Below are positions 33,952 through 43,301 of a stretch of DNA of 64,000 bases, in pieces. The notes under the pieces were generated by a model. The model worked only from the letters and a program-made list of their open reading frames with translations, was not told where the DNA came from and searched no databases. Source of the DNA: JABDQZ01 sp963801985 (GTDB taxonomy: Bacteria; Pseudomonadota; Gammaproteobacteria; Chromatiales; Chromatiaceae); NCBI GenBank assembly GCA_963801985.1, contig CAWDGV010000012.1:310001-374000 (forward strand). The letters run 5' to 3'. The position numbers were made by a program, and so were the translations under genes. How positions within the stretch are numbered: position 1 is the first letter of the stretch; every line of letters begins with the position of its first letter.

Positions 33952-35589
33952 ATGAATACTGGATCTATAACATCCTGGAAAAATATTCTGTCACATGGGC
34001 ATGTAGATCATGATGACAATAAAGAGGTCTGGCATCGTGTCAAACGTATCATGCTGTCAGCTCGCCTCATATGGCCATTGACGTTGCTGGTTGTGGGATT
34101 GCTGGCATCCATGCTGGTATCGATGGGTATTATCTTTTTCCAGCTTGATGCAGTCTTGTGGAAGCGCCTGTTGCTTTTATCTACGATTTTATCATTTACC
34201 GGGTTTGTTATAGCTAGCTTGCGCTTGCGTAACCAGTTACTCAAGCCCCTGGCACAGCTTGAAGCTTCTGTTGCGCATGTCTGTCAGGGTGACCCGGATG
34301 AGATTTCACTGTCTGATAACCTGGGCGTGTTTGACAATATGGCGCGTGACCTGGATAGCATCAATGAAGAGCTGACTGACCTGTACGAGGACATGGATAG
34401 TCGGGTTGCCCGGCATACAACCCGCCTGGCACAGAAAACCGCTTCCCTCAAAATTCTGTATGACGTTGCTGCAACAGTAAACCAGATCAGGGACCTGGAT
34501 GAGTTACTGCTGCGTTTCCTGCGTGTTCTGAAGGAAATGGTCAATGGCAAGGCGGCCACGGTTCGTCTCAAAACCAGTGATGAAAAAATGCGGCTGATCG
34601 GTTCTATTGGGCTTGAAGATATTATCCTGACAGAACAGCAGATGTTGCCGGTACAGCTTTGTGTTTGTGGCACAGCGCTAACCCCGGGCGATATTCTCTG
34701 TAGCAAGAATGCAGAATATTGTTCCCGGATTAATGGGCGCAAAATGTTTGGCAATGACGAGATTGAAGTTGTCAGTGTGCCGCTGGAATATCACGACGAA
34801 CTACTGGGGAATTACAGTATTTTCGTTGAAAAGTCAGGCATAAGTGAAAGAGAAGATATCATGGACCTTCTCGCTACGATTGGTTCTCATCTTGGAATGG
34901 CGGTCGCCAAGCATTATTCTGATGAAGATGCCCGTCGTCTTTCTATCGTTGAAGAGCGCACAACCCTGGCACATGAATTACATGATTCGCTGGCCCAGAC
35001 TTTGGCCAGCCTGCGTTTCCAGGTGCGTATGCTGGATGACACCCTGAACAGTGATGGAGCATCTGAAAATGCACGCCATGACCTGGATAGAATCAGGAAT
35101 GGACTGGATGAAGCCCATACAGAATTACGCGAGTTGTTAAATAATTTCCGTGCTCCCCTTGATGAGAGAGGCTTAATACATGCACTGGAAAAATTGACAG
35201 AACGTTTTGGCCAGGAAACCGGTATTCACGTATTTTTTCAGCAGGACTGTACTTCGATTCACCTGTCTGTTTCAGAAGAAATGCAGATTGTACGTATTGT
35301 CCAGGAATCATTGGCCAATATCCGTAAGCATGCCAGGGCGCAAACAGTGCGTATATTACTGCGTTGTGTGCAGCCCGGGGTATACCGGATTCTGGTTGAA
35401 GATGATGGGGTAGGGTTTGTCTACATTGATAAAGATGGCAAACCCGGTGAACATATTGGCTTAAGTATCATGGAAGAACGTGCTTTACGACTGGGTGCTG
35501 AATTGAAAATAGAAAGCGAAGAAGGTGAAGGTACACGTATTGAGCTGATATACAGGACCAGTGAGTACTTAAAAGAGGCAGATAAGTAG
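33952..35589 (+). CDS. NarX-like sensor histidine kinase with four-cysteine central domain
   Basis: A 545-residue kinase. Two membrane helices (about 38-63 and 72-90) are separated by only a few residues, so there is no periplasmic sensing domain. HAMP (about 90-145), a GAF-like central domain (about 170-320), HisKA_3 (phospho-acceptor His in LAHELHDSLAQT, about 344) and a HATPase domain (about 440-540) follow. The central domain has Cys237, Cys239, Cys250 and Cys257, a spacing that could bind an iron-sulfur cluster or sense redox state. ATG 33952 follows the cca stop. It is cotranscribed with the NarL-like regulator. Confidence 0.88.
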   Translation: MNTGSITSWKNILSHGHVDHDDNKEVWHRVKRIMLSARLIWPLTLLVVGLLASMLVSMGIIFFQLDAVLWKRLLLLSTILSFTGFVIASLRLRNQLLKPLAQLEASVAHVCQGDPDEISLSDNLGVFDNMARDLDSINEELTDLYEDMDSRVARHTTRLAQKTASLKILYDVAATVNQIRDLDELLLRFLRVLKEMVNGKAATVRLKTSDEKMRLIGSIGLEDIILTEQQMLPVQLCVCGTALTPGDILCSKNAEYCSRINGRKMFGNDEIEVVSVPLEYHDELLGNYSIFVEKSGISEREDIMDLLATIGSHLGMAVAKHYSDEDARRLSIVEERTTLAHELHDSLAQTLASLRFQVRMLDDTLNSDGASENARHDLDRIRNGLDEAHTELRELLNNFRAPLDERGLIHALEKLTERFGQETGIHVFFQQDCTSIHLSVSEEMQIVRIVQESLANIRKHARAQTVRILLRCVQPGVYRILVEDDGVGFVYIDKDGKPGEHIGLSIMEERALRLGAELKIESEEGEGTRIELIYRTSEYLKEADK

Positions 35590-36245
35590 TGCGAATATTG
35601 TTGATAGATGACCATGCCCTTTTCAGGATTGGTTTGCGTGAACTGCTCGAGCGTCGTGGTATCGATGTTGTGGATGCTATTGGAGATTGTGAATTCGGTA
35701 TTCAGCAGGTGATTGCATTGCAGCCGGACGTGGTATTGCTGGATATGCGCATGCCACAGATGTCAGGTATCGAAGTACTGCGCCAATTGCGCGACAAGCA
35801 GCAATCCATGTCTATTTCCATGCTAACAACCAGTCGTGATGAAAAGGATGTGATTGAGTCGCTCCAGTCCGGTGCCCAGGGCTACCTGCTAAAGGACATG
35901 GAGCCCGATGACCTGATCATGGCATTGAAAGATATCATGCAGGGCAAGACCGTTGTCGCACCGGAACTGACCGGTGTACTGGCAAAAGCTGTGCAGGGGG
36001 AAATAGCGGACAAGGATGAAAAGCGTGATGTATTTTCTGAATTAACGCCTCGTGAAGGTGAAATTCTATGTCATCTTGCTGAAGGCCAAAGTAATAAAGT
36101 CATTGCCAATCATCTCGGTATTTCAGATGGCACGGTTAAACTGCATGTTAAATCCATTCTCAGAAAGTTGAGCGTGCATTCCAGGGTGGAAGCCGCGGTT
36201 ATTGCTGTTGAAAAACAATTATGTGATCGTAAAGACATAATGTAA
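35589..36245 (+). CDS. NarL/FixJ-family response regulator
   Basis: A 218-residue regulator. The receiver domain has the acidic pair DD (about 7), phospho-acceptor Asp in VVLLDMRMP (about 54) and Lys in LLKDMEP (about 104). The C-terminal LuxR-type HTH is ELTPREGEILCHLAEGQSNK and onward (about 155-215). It starts with GTG overlapping the kinase stop by one base, so the two are translationally coupled. Its targets are unknown; the nearby cysG and rhd-tusA-dsrE2 genes are candidates. Confidence 0.92.
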   Translation: MRILLIDDHALFRIGLRELLERRGIDVVDAIGDCEFGIQQVIALQPDVVLLDMRMPQMSGIEVLRQLRDKQQSMSISMLTTSRDEKDVIESLQSGAQGYLLKDMEPDDLIMALKDIMQGKTVVAPELTGVLAKAVQGEIADKDEKRDVFSELTPREGEILCHLAEGQSNKVIANHLGISDGTVKLHVKSILRKLSVHSRVEAAVIAVEKQLCDRKDIM

Positions 36246-36308
36246 CTAAGCCTGGCTGTTGAAAAACCAGATGCAGCCGGAAGGCTGGGTTGATTGGAAT
36301 TTCAAAAC

Positions 36309-36558
36309 TTTTCACCACCAAGGACACCAAGAACAGGAAGATTAATAGGCTGGTAATTCCAGTATCTTAAAATTTCCCATGGCTAATTCAGCTTAGCTGT
36401 CATGTACCTGATAAAAAATAATTACCACTGAATTCAGCGGTAAGAAAATATTTCAGAACAAACCTTTTAAATTTACGTTTAATCTGGGCGAGTTATTCAG
36501 GAAACTGGTCAGTTTAAACAATAAGACTGCGTGTTCTTGGTGTCCTTGGTGGTGAAAA
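36309..36558. repeat. Dispersed inverted-repeat element, copy F (26-base perfect arms)
   Basis: The best-preserved copy. The left arm at 36309-36334 (ttttcaccaccaaggacacc then aagaac) and the right arm at 36533-36558 are perfect reverse complements over 26 bases, flanking about 198 bases with no open frame. It fills almost the whole 321-base gap between the regulator and cysG, where I see nothing else. Perfect arms suggest recent origin or selection for pairing. Confidence 0.85.
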
Positions 36559-36566
36559 AAATCCAC

Positions 36567-38009
36567 TTAGTCATGTAATTCAGTGCCTGGTTCTACCGGC
36601 GAAGTCGCTCCCTGGTCGGAGTGCACCGGTGATTTAAACCAGGATAACTTTTCCTGCAGTTCAACCACTTCACCAACAATGATAAGAGTGGGTGGCTTGG
36701 GTTTTTCCAGCTTCACGATTTCTGGCAATGTGCTTAGAGTACCCGTGATGACTTTCTGCTGATGGGTTGTGCCTTGCTGGATCAGGGCTGCTGGCATATC
36801 GGGTGAAACGCCATGCTTGATCAGCTGTTCGAAAATGACCGGCATGCCTGCCAGTCCCATGTAAAAGACCACGGTTTGATTGGGTTGGGATAATTGCTGC
36901 CAGTTGAGGTTAACCGTACCATCTTTCAAATTACCGGTAACAAAAGTGACTGACTGGGCATAGTCTCTGTGGGTCAGGGGTATGCCGGAATAAGAGGCGC
37001 AGCCGGCTGCGGCGGTGATTCCGGGAACGACCTGGAAAGGCACACCTTCTTCTGCCAGCGTGTCGATTTCTTCGCCACCCCGTCCAAAAATAAAGGGGTC
37101 ACCACCTTTAAGCCTGACGACTCTTTTTCCCTGTTTGGCCAGTTTCGCCAGGCACTTGTTGATTTCTTCCTGGCGCATGGCGTGATTATCCCTTTCCTTG
37201 CCAACATAGATTCGCTCGGCATCATGGCGTGTCATTTCCAGAATGGGTTTGGCGACCAGGCGGTCGTATACTACGACATCAGCCTGTTGCATCAGGCGTA
37301 ATGCCCTGAAAGTCAGAAGATCGGGGTCACCCGGTCCGGCACCGACAAGATAAACCTCTCCGCTGCTATTGCCTGATTTGAAATCAGCAATAGCCTTGTC
37401 CATTACGACGGCGGCTTCTTCCATATGGCCACTGAAGACCCGCTCAGCCACACCACCCTGCAATACTTTATGCCAGAAATCTTTTCTTTCAGTTTCATTG
37501 GATATGGCGGCTTTGACTTTATCCCTGAACTGGGAAGCCAGTTCGGCAAGGCGCCCATAACCAGCAGGTATCAGCGATTCCAGCTTGGCCCTGATAAGCC
37601 GGGCAAGTACGGGGGATGCGCCACCCGTTGAAACAGCAGCAATGACTGGAGAGCGATCAATGATAGAGGGCATGATAAAGCTACCGGTATCCGGGTTATC
37701 CACCACGTTACAGGGAATATTCAGCTGCTCAGCCAGCAAGGCCACCTGGGAGTTGATCTTGCTATTATTTGTTGCGGCAATGACCAGGTGCATGCCTGTA
37801 ACATCCTCTGATTCAAAAGCTTTCTCTACAAGCGAGATGGCAGGGTCATTTGCCAGTGCCTTGATTTCATCGCAGATATCAGTCGAGACAACGGTGACTG
37901 TTGCACCGGCCTTGGCCAGTAGTTTGATTTTTCGGGTAGCAACCTGTCCAGCTCCTACAACGAGGCAGGGTTTGTTGGTCAAATTGAGGAAGATCGGGAG
38001 AAATTTCAT
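36567..38009 (-). CDS. cysG: Siroheme synthase, trifunctional
   Basis: A 480-residue CysG: N-terminal precorrin-2 dehydrogenase/ferrochelatase (CLVVGAGQVATRKIKLL; NVVDNPDTGSFIMPSIIDRS) and C-terminal uroporphyrinogen III methyltransferase (VYLVGAGPGDPDLLT; RLKGGDPFIFGRGGEE; GIPLTHRDYAQSV). It makes siroheme, the cofactor of DsrAB. The start is taken at ATG 38009 by alignment with E. coli CysG; an ATG at 38063 would add 18 residues, and neither has a clear ribosome site. It is divergent from rhd-tusA-dsrE2, with which it shares a short promoter region. Confidence 0.95.
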   Translation of the reverse strand: MKFLPIFLNLTNKPCLVVGAGQVATRKIKLLAKAGATVTVVSTDICDEIKALANDPAISLVEKAFESEDVTGMHLVIAATNNSKINSQVALLAEQLNIPCNVVDNPDTGSFIMPSIIDRSPVIAAVSTGGASPVLARLIRAKLESLIPAGYGRLAELASQFRDKVKAAISNETERKDFWHKVLQGGVAERVFSGHMEEAAVVMDKAIADFKSGNSSGEVYLVGAGPGDPDLLTFRALRLMQQADVVVYDRLVAKPILEMTRHDAERIYVGKERDNHAMRQEEINKCLAKLAKQGKRVVRLKGGDPFIFGRGGEEIDTLAEEGVPFQVVPGITAAAGCASYSGIPLTHRDYAQSVTFVTGNLKDGTVNLNWQQLSQPNQTVVFYMGLAGMPVIFEQLIKHGVSPDMPAALIQQGTTHQQKVITGTLSTLPEIVKLEKPKPPTLIIVGEVVELQEKLSWFKSPVHSDQGATSPVEPGTELHD

Positions 38010-38170
38010 GCTGGCTAATGTCGGGTTAAGTGGTTGTTTACCAATATTGGTGTATTCAACCATGTTTGTTGAATAAGAATTTCGATCGGCAAAGCCGACG
38101 TCAATCTTGATCTATATTAAGAAATAATAATATACTATACAAAAATATTATCGAACAGGAAACTCACAAA

Positions 38171-38488
38171 GTGATCAAGGAAATCGAAGCCAATGAATTA
38201 AAGGCGCGTCTGGACGCGGGTGAAGATATCGAATTGCTTGATATCCGTAGCGATGCGGAGCTTGCTCAGGGTATTATTCCTGATGCCCAGCATGTACCCA
38301 TGCACCTGATACCTTTGCGCATTAATGATTTTTCCAAGGATAAAGACATTGTGCTTTATTGCCGCAGTGGTGCCAGGTCTTACCATGCCTGCAGTTACCT
38401 GGAGCAGCAGGGCATCCATAACGTGATCAATTTACGTGGCGGGATTATTGCGTGGGCCAGAAGTGGCTATGAAATAGGTCGCATGTAA
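38171..38488 (+). CDS. rhd: Single-domain rhodanese of the rhd-tusA-dsrE2 unit
   Basis: A 105-residue rhodanese with active-site loop CRSGARS (Cys64). It starts with GTG 38171. In sulfur oxidisers the linked rhd-tusA-dsrE2 genes form a cytoplasmic relay that takes sulfane sulfur (for example from low-molecular-weight persulfides) and passes it by TusA toward DsrEFH and DsrC. It is followed by a small hairpin (38520-38539) and tusA. Confidence 0.92.
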   Translation: MIKEIEANELKARLDAGEDIELLDIRSDAELAQGIIPDAQHVPMHLIPLRINDFSKDKDIVLYCRSGARSYHACSYLEQQGIHNVINLRGGIIAWARSGYEIGRM

Positions 38489-38519
38489 GATTTTTTCAGA
38501 GCATATTTATTATTTTAAA

Positions 38520-38539
38520 AAAGGCAAAAACTTGCCTTT
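38520..38539 (+). terminator. Weak hairpin between rhd and tusA
   Basis: AAAGGCAA (38520-38527) pairs with TTGCCTTT (38532-38539) around AAAC. The downstream tract is only moderately T-rich, so partial termination or RNA processing is more likely than a full stop. Confidence 0.45.
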
Positions 38540-38612
38540 GTTATCGTTTTAGAATATAAGAACGCGCTTGTTTTATAGATTTTTAATTAATGCCTACTGA
38601 CGGAGGTTGCAA

Positions 38613-38837
38613 ATGGCTGATCAAGAACTCGATGCATCAGGTTTAAACTGTCCTTTACCTATTCTGCGTGCGAAGAAAACTTTAAACGGTATGGAAGCAG
38701 GAAAGGTTCTCCATATTATTGCTACTGATCCGGGCTCAGTTAAGGATTTCGAAGCATTCTGCAAGCAGACTGGAAATGTTTTAACTGAATCAAAAGAAGA
38801 AGGTGGCAAGTTCCACTTCCTCATAACCAAAAGCTAA
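38613..38837 (+). CDS. tusA: Sulfur carrier protein TusA
   Basis: A 74-residue TusA-family protein with the CPxP motif GLNCPLPIL (Cys13). It shuttles persulfide sulfur between rhodanese, DsrE2 and DsrEFH. ATG 38613 is chosen because GGAGG lies 8 bases upstream. It sits between rhd and dsrE2. Confidence 0.96.
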   Translation: MADQELDASGLNCPLPILRAKKTLNGMEAGKVLHIIATDPGSVKDFEAFCKQTGNVLTESKEEGGKFHFLITKS

Positions 38838-38856
38838 GTAATGCTTTGAGTTTTTA

Positions 38857-38874
38857 TACCCGAATAACCGGGTA
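38857..38874 (+). promoter_or_regulatory. Small hairpin between tusA and dsrE2
   Basis: TACCCG (38857-38862) pairs with CGGGTA (38869-38874), next to the GGAG ribosome site of dsrE2. It may influence dsrE2 translation; weak on its own. Confidence 0.35.
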
Positions 38875-38885
38875 GGAGATGAGTA

Positions 38886-39365
38886 ATGGAAGAAAAGAAA
38901 TTAGCCATTATTGCAACAAAAGGTACGCTTGACTGGGGTTATCCTCCATTCATTCTGGCTTCAACTGCTGCTGCGTTGGGCTATGAAACCGAAATCTTTT
39001 TCACTTTCTACGGCTTGCAGCTGTTGAAGAAAGACCTGGATCTGGAGGTTTCTCCCCTGGGTAACCCTGGTATGCCAATGCCGATGAACATGGATAAATG
39101 GTTCCCTGTTTTAGGTACCGCTTTACCAGGCATGCAGGCACTGATGACCAGCATGATGAAAAAGAAAATGGCTTCTAAAGGCGTTGCCAGCCTGGAAGAA
39201 CTGCGTGAACTGGCGCAGGAAGCGGAAGTCCGGATGATTGCCTGTCAGATGACGGTTGATCTGTTTGAAATGGACACGGCCAACTTCATCGATGGTATTG
39301 AGTATGCTGGTGCGGCTCGTTTCTTCGAGTTTGCCGGTGAGTCAGATATCTGCCTGTACATGTAA
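38886..39365 (+). CDS. dsrE2: DsrE2 sulfurtransferase-family protein
   Basis: A 159-residue DsrE2 protein. Two cysteines, Cys120 (RMIACQMTVDLFEM) and Cys156 (GESDICLYM), occupy the positions conserved in DsrE2A-type proteins and can carry sulfur. A hydrophobic segment at residues about 20-45 suggests membrane contact, as reported for the family. It is the last gene of the unit and is followed by a strong terminator (39382-39412). Confidence 0.94.
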   Translation: MEEKKLAIIATKGTLDWGYPPFILASTAAALGYETEIFFTFYGLQLLKKDLDLEVSPLGNPGMPMPMNMDKWFPVLGTALPGMQALMTSMMKKKMASKGVASLEELRELAQEAEVRMIACQMTVDLFEMDTANFIDGIEYAGAARFFEFAGESDICLYM

Positions 39366-39381
39366 GTACTGCTCAGGAAGC

Positions 39382-39412
39382 AAAAAAAGCCGCCTTTTGG
39401 CGGCTTTTTTTT
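39382..39412. terminator. Strong bidirectional-looking terminator
   Basis: AAAGCCGCC (39386-39394) pairs with GGCGGCTTT (39399-39407) around TTTT. A T run follows on the plus strand and an A run precedes, so it could stop dsrE2 transcription and also the convergent porin gene from the minus strand. Confidence 0.9.
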
Positions 39413-39427
39413 GCCTGAAAACCGGAT

Positions 39428-40669
39428 TCACAAGGCTACTTCCACACCAACGGTTAGCAAAAGTGCTGCAGCGTCCGTGAATTTGCCGTCAATAGAGTCG
39501 TTATCCACATTTCTACTTTCCTTGTAGTCATATAGTAATGCGCCACCGATGGTCGTGTCTTTATCCATTTTGTAACGGCTACCCAGGGAAAAGATATGTG
39601 CATCAGAATCAGGTAGATCAAATCCTACAGTGCTCTCCGGCGCGGGAGTTTCGTCATACGCATAACCGGCCATAATAATCCACTGATTGTCGTATTGGTG
39701 AGTCAGACCCATTCTGAACGTATTGGTATCATCCCAGTCTTTTGCTATTGGTGTGCCAAATACACCTTCAACAACCGGATGAATGGTATTGTTGTAATTG
39801 AAATCCAGTTGGTTATATTCAGACCACTCGGTTCGTTCAAATACGAATTCCAGGGTGGTTGCAGGTGATACGTCGTAGGCGAAGGCCAGGGCGGTGGCGG
39901 CGGGAACCGGCACGCTTACAGAAGCAAAGCCGGAATAACTCAATGCGCCAACAGTCAGCCTGGCATTACCTTCAATATCAAGATCAATGTTGGAACGATA
40001 GGTCAGGGCAATATCCAGTTCAGGCGTGGCTTTATATAAAAAAGCCAGGTTATAACCATAATCCCAGCTGTCTCCATCCATGTCTCTTATGGCTGTTGAT
40101 GTCGGGTTTTTGCTGCGTACGGTGCCTTCGGTATAAATTGCCCGCAACCCCAGGGCGGCGGCAAAACTTTCGTTGAGTTTGTAGGCCGCCGAAGGGTTTA
40201 TTTCAACAGTTTCCAACGAAAATTTTTCTGCAAAGCTTCTTGCAACAGGGCTTTTCCAGCGTTTAGTCAGACCGGTGGGTACTATTACTGATAAGCCAAA
40301 TCTTGCGTTTCCAACAGCCGGGCTGCTGTAGTGAAAGGATGGAATAAGGAAGTTCTGATCTTCGGAGGATTCGGCGATTGGTCCAGATGAACCGCCAATT
40401 AAAGCGGATGTCACGTTACCATCAAAATCAATTTCCGAGAGATGGATATACGTCAGGTTACCTTCCAGCAGACTCCGGTCTTCATTGAAAACCATCGCGG
40501 CCGGGTTGTGATAGGCGGCATCGGCACCATGGGCATTGGCGACATAGGCGGCTGACAGGGCAGTGGATTTGACCGAGTTTTCCGGAATTTTATAACCACC
40601 GGCATTGGCGGCTGCGGCTATGAGTGATACTGATGCAACAAAACACAGGCGAAGTCTTTGATGTGTCAA
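39428..40669 (-). CDS. FadL/TodX-type outer-membrane porin
   Basis: A 413-residue beta-barrel protein with a signal peptide (ends about AAAANA) and the FadL N-terminal hatch (GGYKIPENSVKSTALSAAYVANAHGADAAYHNPAAMVF). It would take up hydrophobic compounds across the outer membrane. The C-terminus (LLTVGVEVAL) matches barrel ends. Substrate unknown; no neighbouring fatty-acid genes. Confidence 0.88.
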   Translation of the reverse strand: MTHQRLRLCFVASVSLIAAAANAGGYKIPENSVKSTALSAAYVANAHGADAAYHNPAAMVFNEDRSLLEGNLTYIHLSEIDFDGNVTSALIGGSSGPIAESSEDQNFLIPSFHYSSPAVGNARFGLSVIVPTGLTKRWKSPVARSFAEKFSLETVEINPSAAYKLNESFAAALGLRAIYTEGTVRSKNPTSTAIRDMDGDSWDYGYNLAFLYKATPELDIALTYRSNIDLDIEGNARLTVGALSYSGFASVSVPVPAATALAFAYDVSPATTLEFVFERTEWSEYNQLDFNYNNTIHPVVEGVFGTPIAKDWDDTNTFRMGLTHQYDNQWIIMAGYAYDETPAPESTVGFDLPDSDAHIFSLGSRYKMDKDTTIGGALLYDYKESRNVDNDSIDGKFTDAAALLLTVGVEVAL

Positions 40670-40844
40670 TATTTTCCCCTTTATTATTAGTTATTTGTAT
40701 AGATCTGATTCTAAAAGAAAGCGTAAGAAAACTAAAATCTTAGGGAAAAAAATACTAATAGAATCATACACTAGGCTTGTATTAGCTTATTAACAGTGTA
40801 TTATATAAACCTATTTTATTGGTACTACAGAGAAATTTGCCGAC

Positions 40845-41754
40845 ATGTCTGATCGACGACTTCAGGTATTCCACACTGTTGCACGTTTACTGAGTTTCAC
40901 CAAGGCGGCTGAGACGCTGCATATGACTCAGCCGGCAGTGACTTTCCAGGTTCGCCAGTTGGAAGAACAATTCAATACACGCTTGTTTGACCGCACTCAT
41001 AACAGGATCAGCCTGACTGATGCCGGTCAGCGTGTTTATGATTTTTCGGGCAAGATTTTTGACCTTTATTCCCAAATGGAAAATGCAGTCAAGGAGATGA
41101 CCGGTGAAATCAGTGGCGCCTTAACCATTGGTGCCAGTACCACGATAGCTGAATATATGTTGCCAGCTTTGCTGGGTGACTTTAAGTCCAAGTACCCTGA
41201 TGTTGCTATTCACCTGAAGGTGTCTAACTCCGAGGGCGTGGTTTCCATGGTTGAAAACAACACCATTGACCTGGGTGTGGTAGAAGCCAAGGTTACCAAT
41301 AAAAACCTGGTTGTTGACGTGTGTCGTATCGATCATCTGGTTGCAATCCTGCCGCCAAACCATGAACTGGCTGAACAGAAAACCGTCGATTTCGAGGTGT
41401 TAACCCAGTATCCATTCATCTGTCGTGAAGAAGGCTCGGGTACCCGTGAAGTCATCGGTGATTACCTGAGCCACGCAGTCAAATGCCTGTGATTTGAAAA
41501 TTGCGATGGAACTGGGTAGTCCGGAAGCAGTAAAAGGTGCGGTAGAAGCCGGAATGGGAGTTTCCATCGTTTCCCGTGCCACGATTCAAAAAGAGTTGCG
41601 GCTGGGTACCCTGGTTGCCTTGAATCTTGATCCACCGTTGCAGCGTCCTTTCTCATTTGTGCATCCAAAACAGAAATTCCGCCTGCGGGTCATGGAAGAA
41701 TTACTGGATTTCGCGCAAATGTATTGTCAGGAATTCAAAGAACCCGCCAAGTAA
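40845..41754 (+). pseudogene. LysR-family regulator, split by a +1 frameshift
   Basis: Two frames together encode one LysR-type regulator of about 302 aa, the normal length. The N-terminal HTH (LLSFTKAAETLHMTQPAVTFQV, residues about 15-36) and most of the effector domain end at a stop at 41490-41492. The rest (MELGSPEAVKGAVEAGMGVS) is in the next frame. Dropping one A from AAA at 41481-41483 restores ...SHAVNACDLKIAMELG... It may be decayed or carry a sequence error. Its effector and targets are unknown; the pattern resembles CysB/CbbR-like proteins of sulfur and carbon metabolism. Confidence 0.8.
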
Positions 41755-41780
41755 TTTGTTTGGCTAGCCGAAATTTTTCA

Positions 41781-42169
41781 GTGATTCCCTCCGCTCCCGT
41801 TGTTAGTAAGTCGCAAAGGCAGTTGTTAAAACTCTTCGCCAGCCTGGACTCCGAGAACCAGCAGCAGTGCTTGCGTACATGGAATTTCTTGCCAGTCGAG
41901 TGCAGTCTGCACAATCTGATGAGCTTGATGCTATCATCGAAGAGCCACAAGTCGAGCCAGCTCCTGAAGGTGAATCGGTAATTGCTGCGATCAAGCGGCT
42001 TTCGAAAAGCTATAGTATGTTGAACAAAGGTGATATGTTACATGAGACATCTGACCTGATGTCGGCGCATGTCTTGAAAGGCCGTCCAGCTGAAGAAGTC
42101 ATTGATGAACTGGAAATTATGTTTTTAAGGCACTACCAGAAAAAAATTCAACCCGGCGAAGAGCAATAA
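41781..42169 (+). pseudogene. Small conserved-looking protein, split by a -1 frameshift
   Basis: Frame 0 reads VIPSAPVVSKSQRQLLKLFASLDSENQQQCL and then breaks. The other frame reads AYMEFLASRVQSAQSDELD onward to 42169. Inserting one base near 41875 (a missing G after TGCTTG) joins them as an approximately 129-aa protein with the pattern LLKLFASLD...LLAYMEFLASR seen in small gammaproteobacterial hypothetical proteins. The likely start is GTG 41781. Function unknown. Confidence 0.65.
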
Positions 42170-42184
42170 ACTCCTAGAACTGCC

Positions 42185-43265
42185 ATGCACTTTTTGACCC
42201 GATGGATAAAACAGACCTTTTCTGATCCTCAAGTTGTCTTTCTGACCTTGTTCCTGGTCCTGGCTTTTGTCCTGATTATCTTCCTGGGTGATATGTTGAT
42301 GCCGGTACTGGCGAGTGCGGTCATTGCCTACCTGCTGGAAGGTGTAGTGGCGTTGCTGGAGCGGCAGGGGATTCCTCGGCTTGTCGCTGTCATAATGGTG
42401 TTTATTACCTTTATGCTGTTCGTTACCCTTGTGGTTTTTGGCTTAATACCAGCTCTGTCCCGGCAGCTGTCCCAGCTGGTTAATCAATTGCCGGATATCG
42501 TCAGCCAGGGCCAGCAGGCATTGATGCAACTGCCAGACCGTTATCCTGAATTCATTTCGACTGAGCATATCCAGGAAGTGTTTCGTGTTATCCGCCAGGA
42601 AATGACTGAATTCGGACAGACAATTCTGACTGTATCTCTTTCCTCGGTGGTTGGCGTTATTACCGTCCTGATCTACCTGGTATTAATGCCGTTACTGGTG
42701 TTCTTTTTTCTCAAGGAAAAGAGTGTCATCACTGACTGGTTTACCAGCTTTCTTCCCGAAGAAAGAACCTTTGCAAGCCAGGTGTGGCAAGACGTGGATA
42801 AACAGGTCGCCAATTATGTCAGGGGCAAATTCTGGGAAATTGTCATTATCTGGGCGGTATCGCTGATCGCTTTTACACTTTTTGGTTTGCAATACGCGAT
42901 GTTGCTGGCGGTGTTGGTCGGGCTGTCTGTCATTATTCCCTATATTGGTGCAGCCGTTGTTACCCTGCCGGTCTTGCTTATCGCCTGGTTCCAGTGGGGC
43001 TGGAGTACCGATTTTATCTGGCTGGCGGTGACTTACGGTGTGATTCAGGCGCTTGATGGCAATGTATCTGGTACCGATGTTGTTCTCCGAGGTTGTTGAT
43101 TTACATCCGGTTGCGATTGTTGTGGCCATACTTCTGTTTGGAGGTATCTGGGGGTTCTGGGGTGTATTCTTTGCTATTCCCCTGGCGACCCTGGTTCAGG
43201 CGGTTTTAAATGCCTGGCCAGGTGTGAAGCATCGTATTGAGGACGGCGGCAGCGAGTCTGTCTAG
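42185..43265 (+). pseudogene. PerM/AI-2E-family membrane protein, split by a +1 frameshift
   Basis: A putative permease of the AI-2E (PerM/YdiK) family of about 359 aa, its usual length. The first 300 residues with about seven membrane segments run from ATG 42185 to a stop at 43097-43099. The conserved C-terminus (LVPMLFSEVVDLHPVAIVVA and FGGIWGFWGVFFAIPLATLV) is in the next frame. Removing one base near 43073-43076 restores ALDGNV-LVPMLFSE. Otherwise intact, so a sequence error is possible. Confidence 0.85.
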
Positions 43266-43301
43266 CTGGTTACTATCAGCTATCACCGGTTAATTTCTTT
43301 C

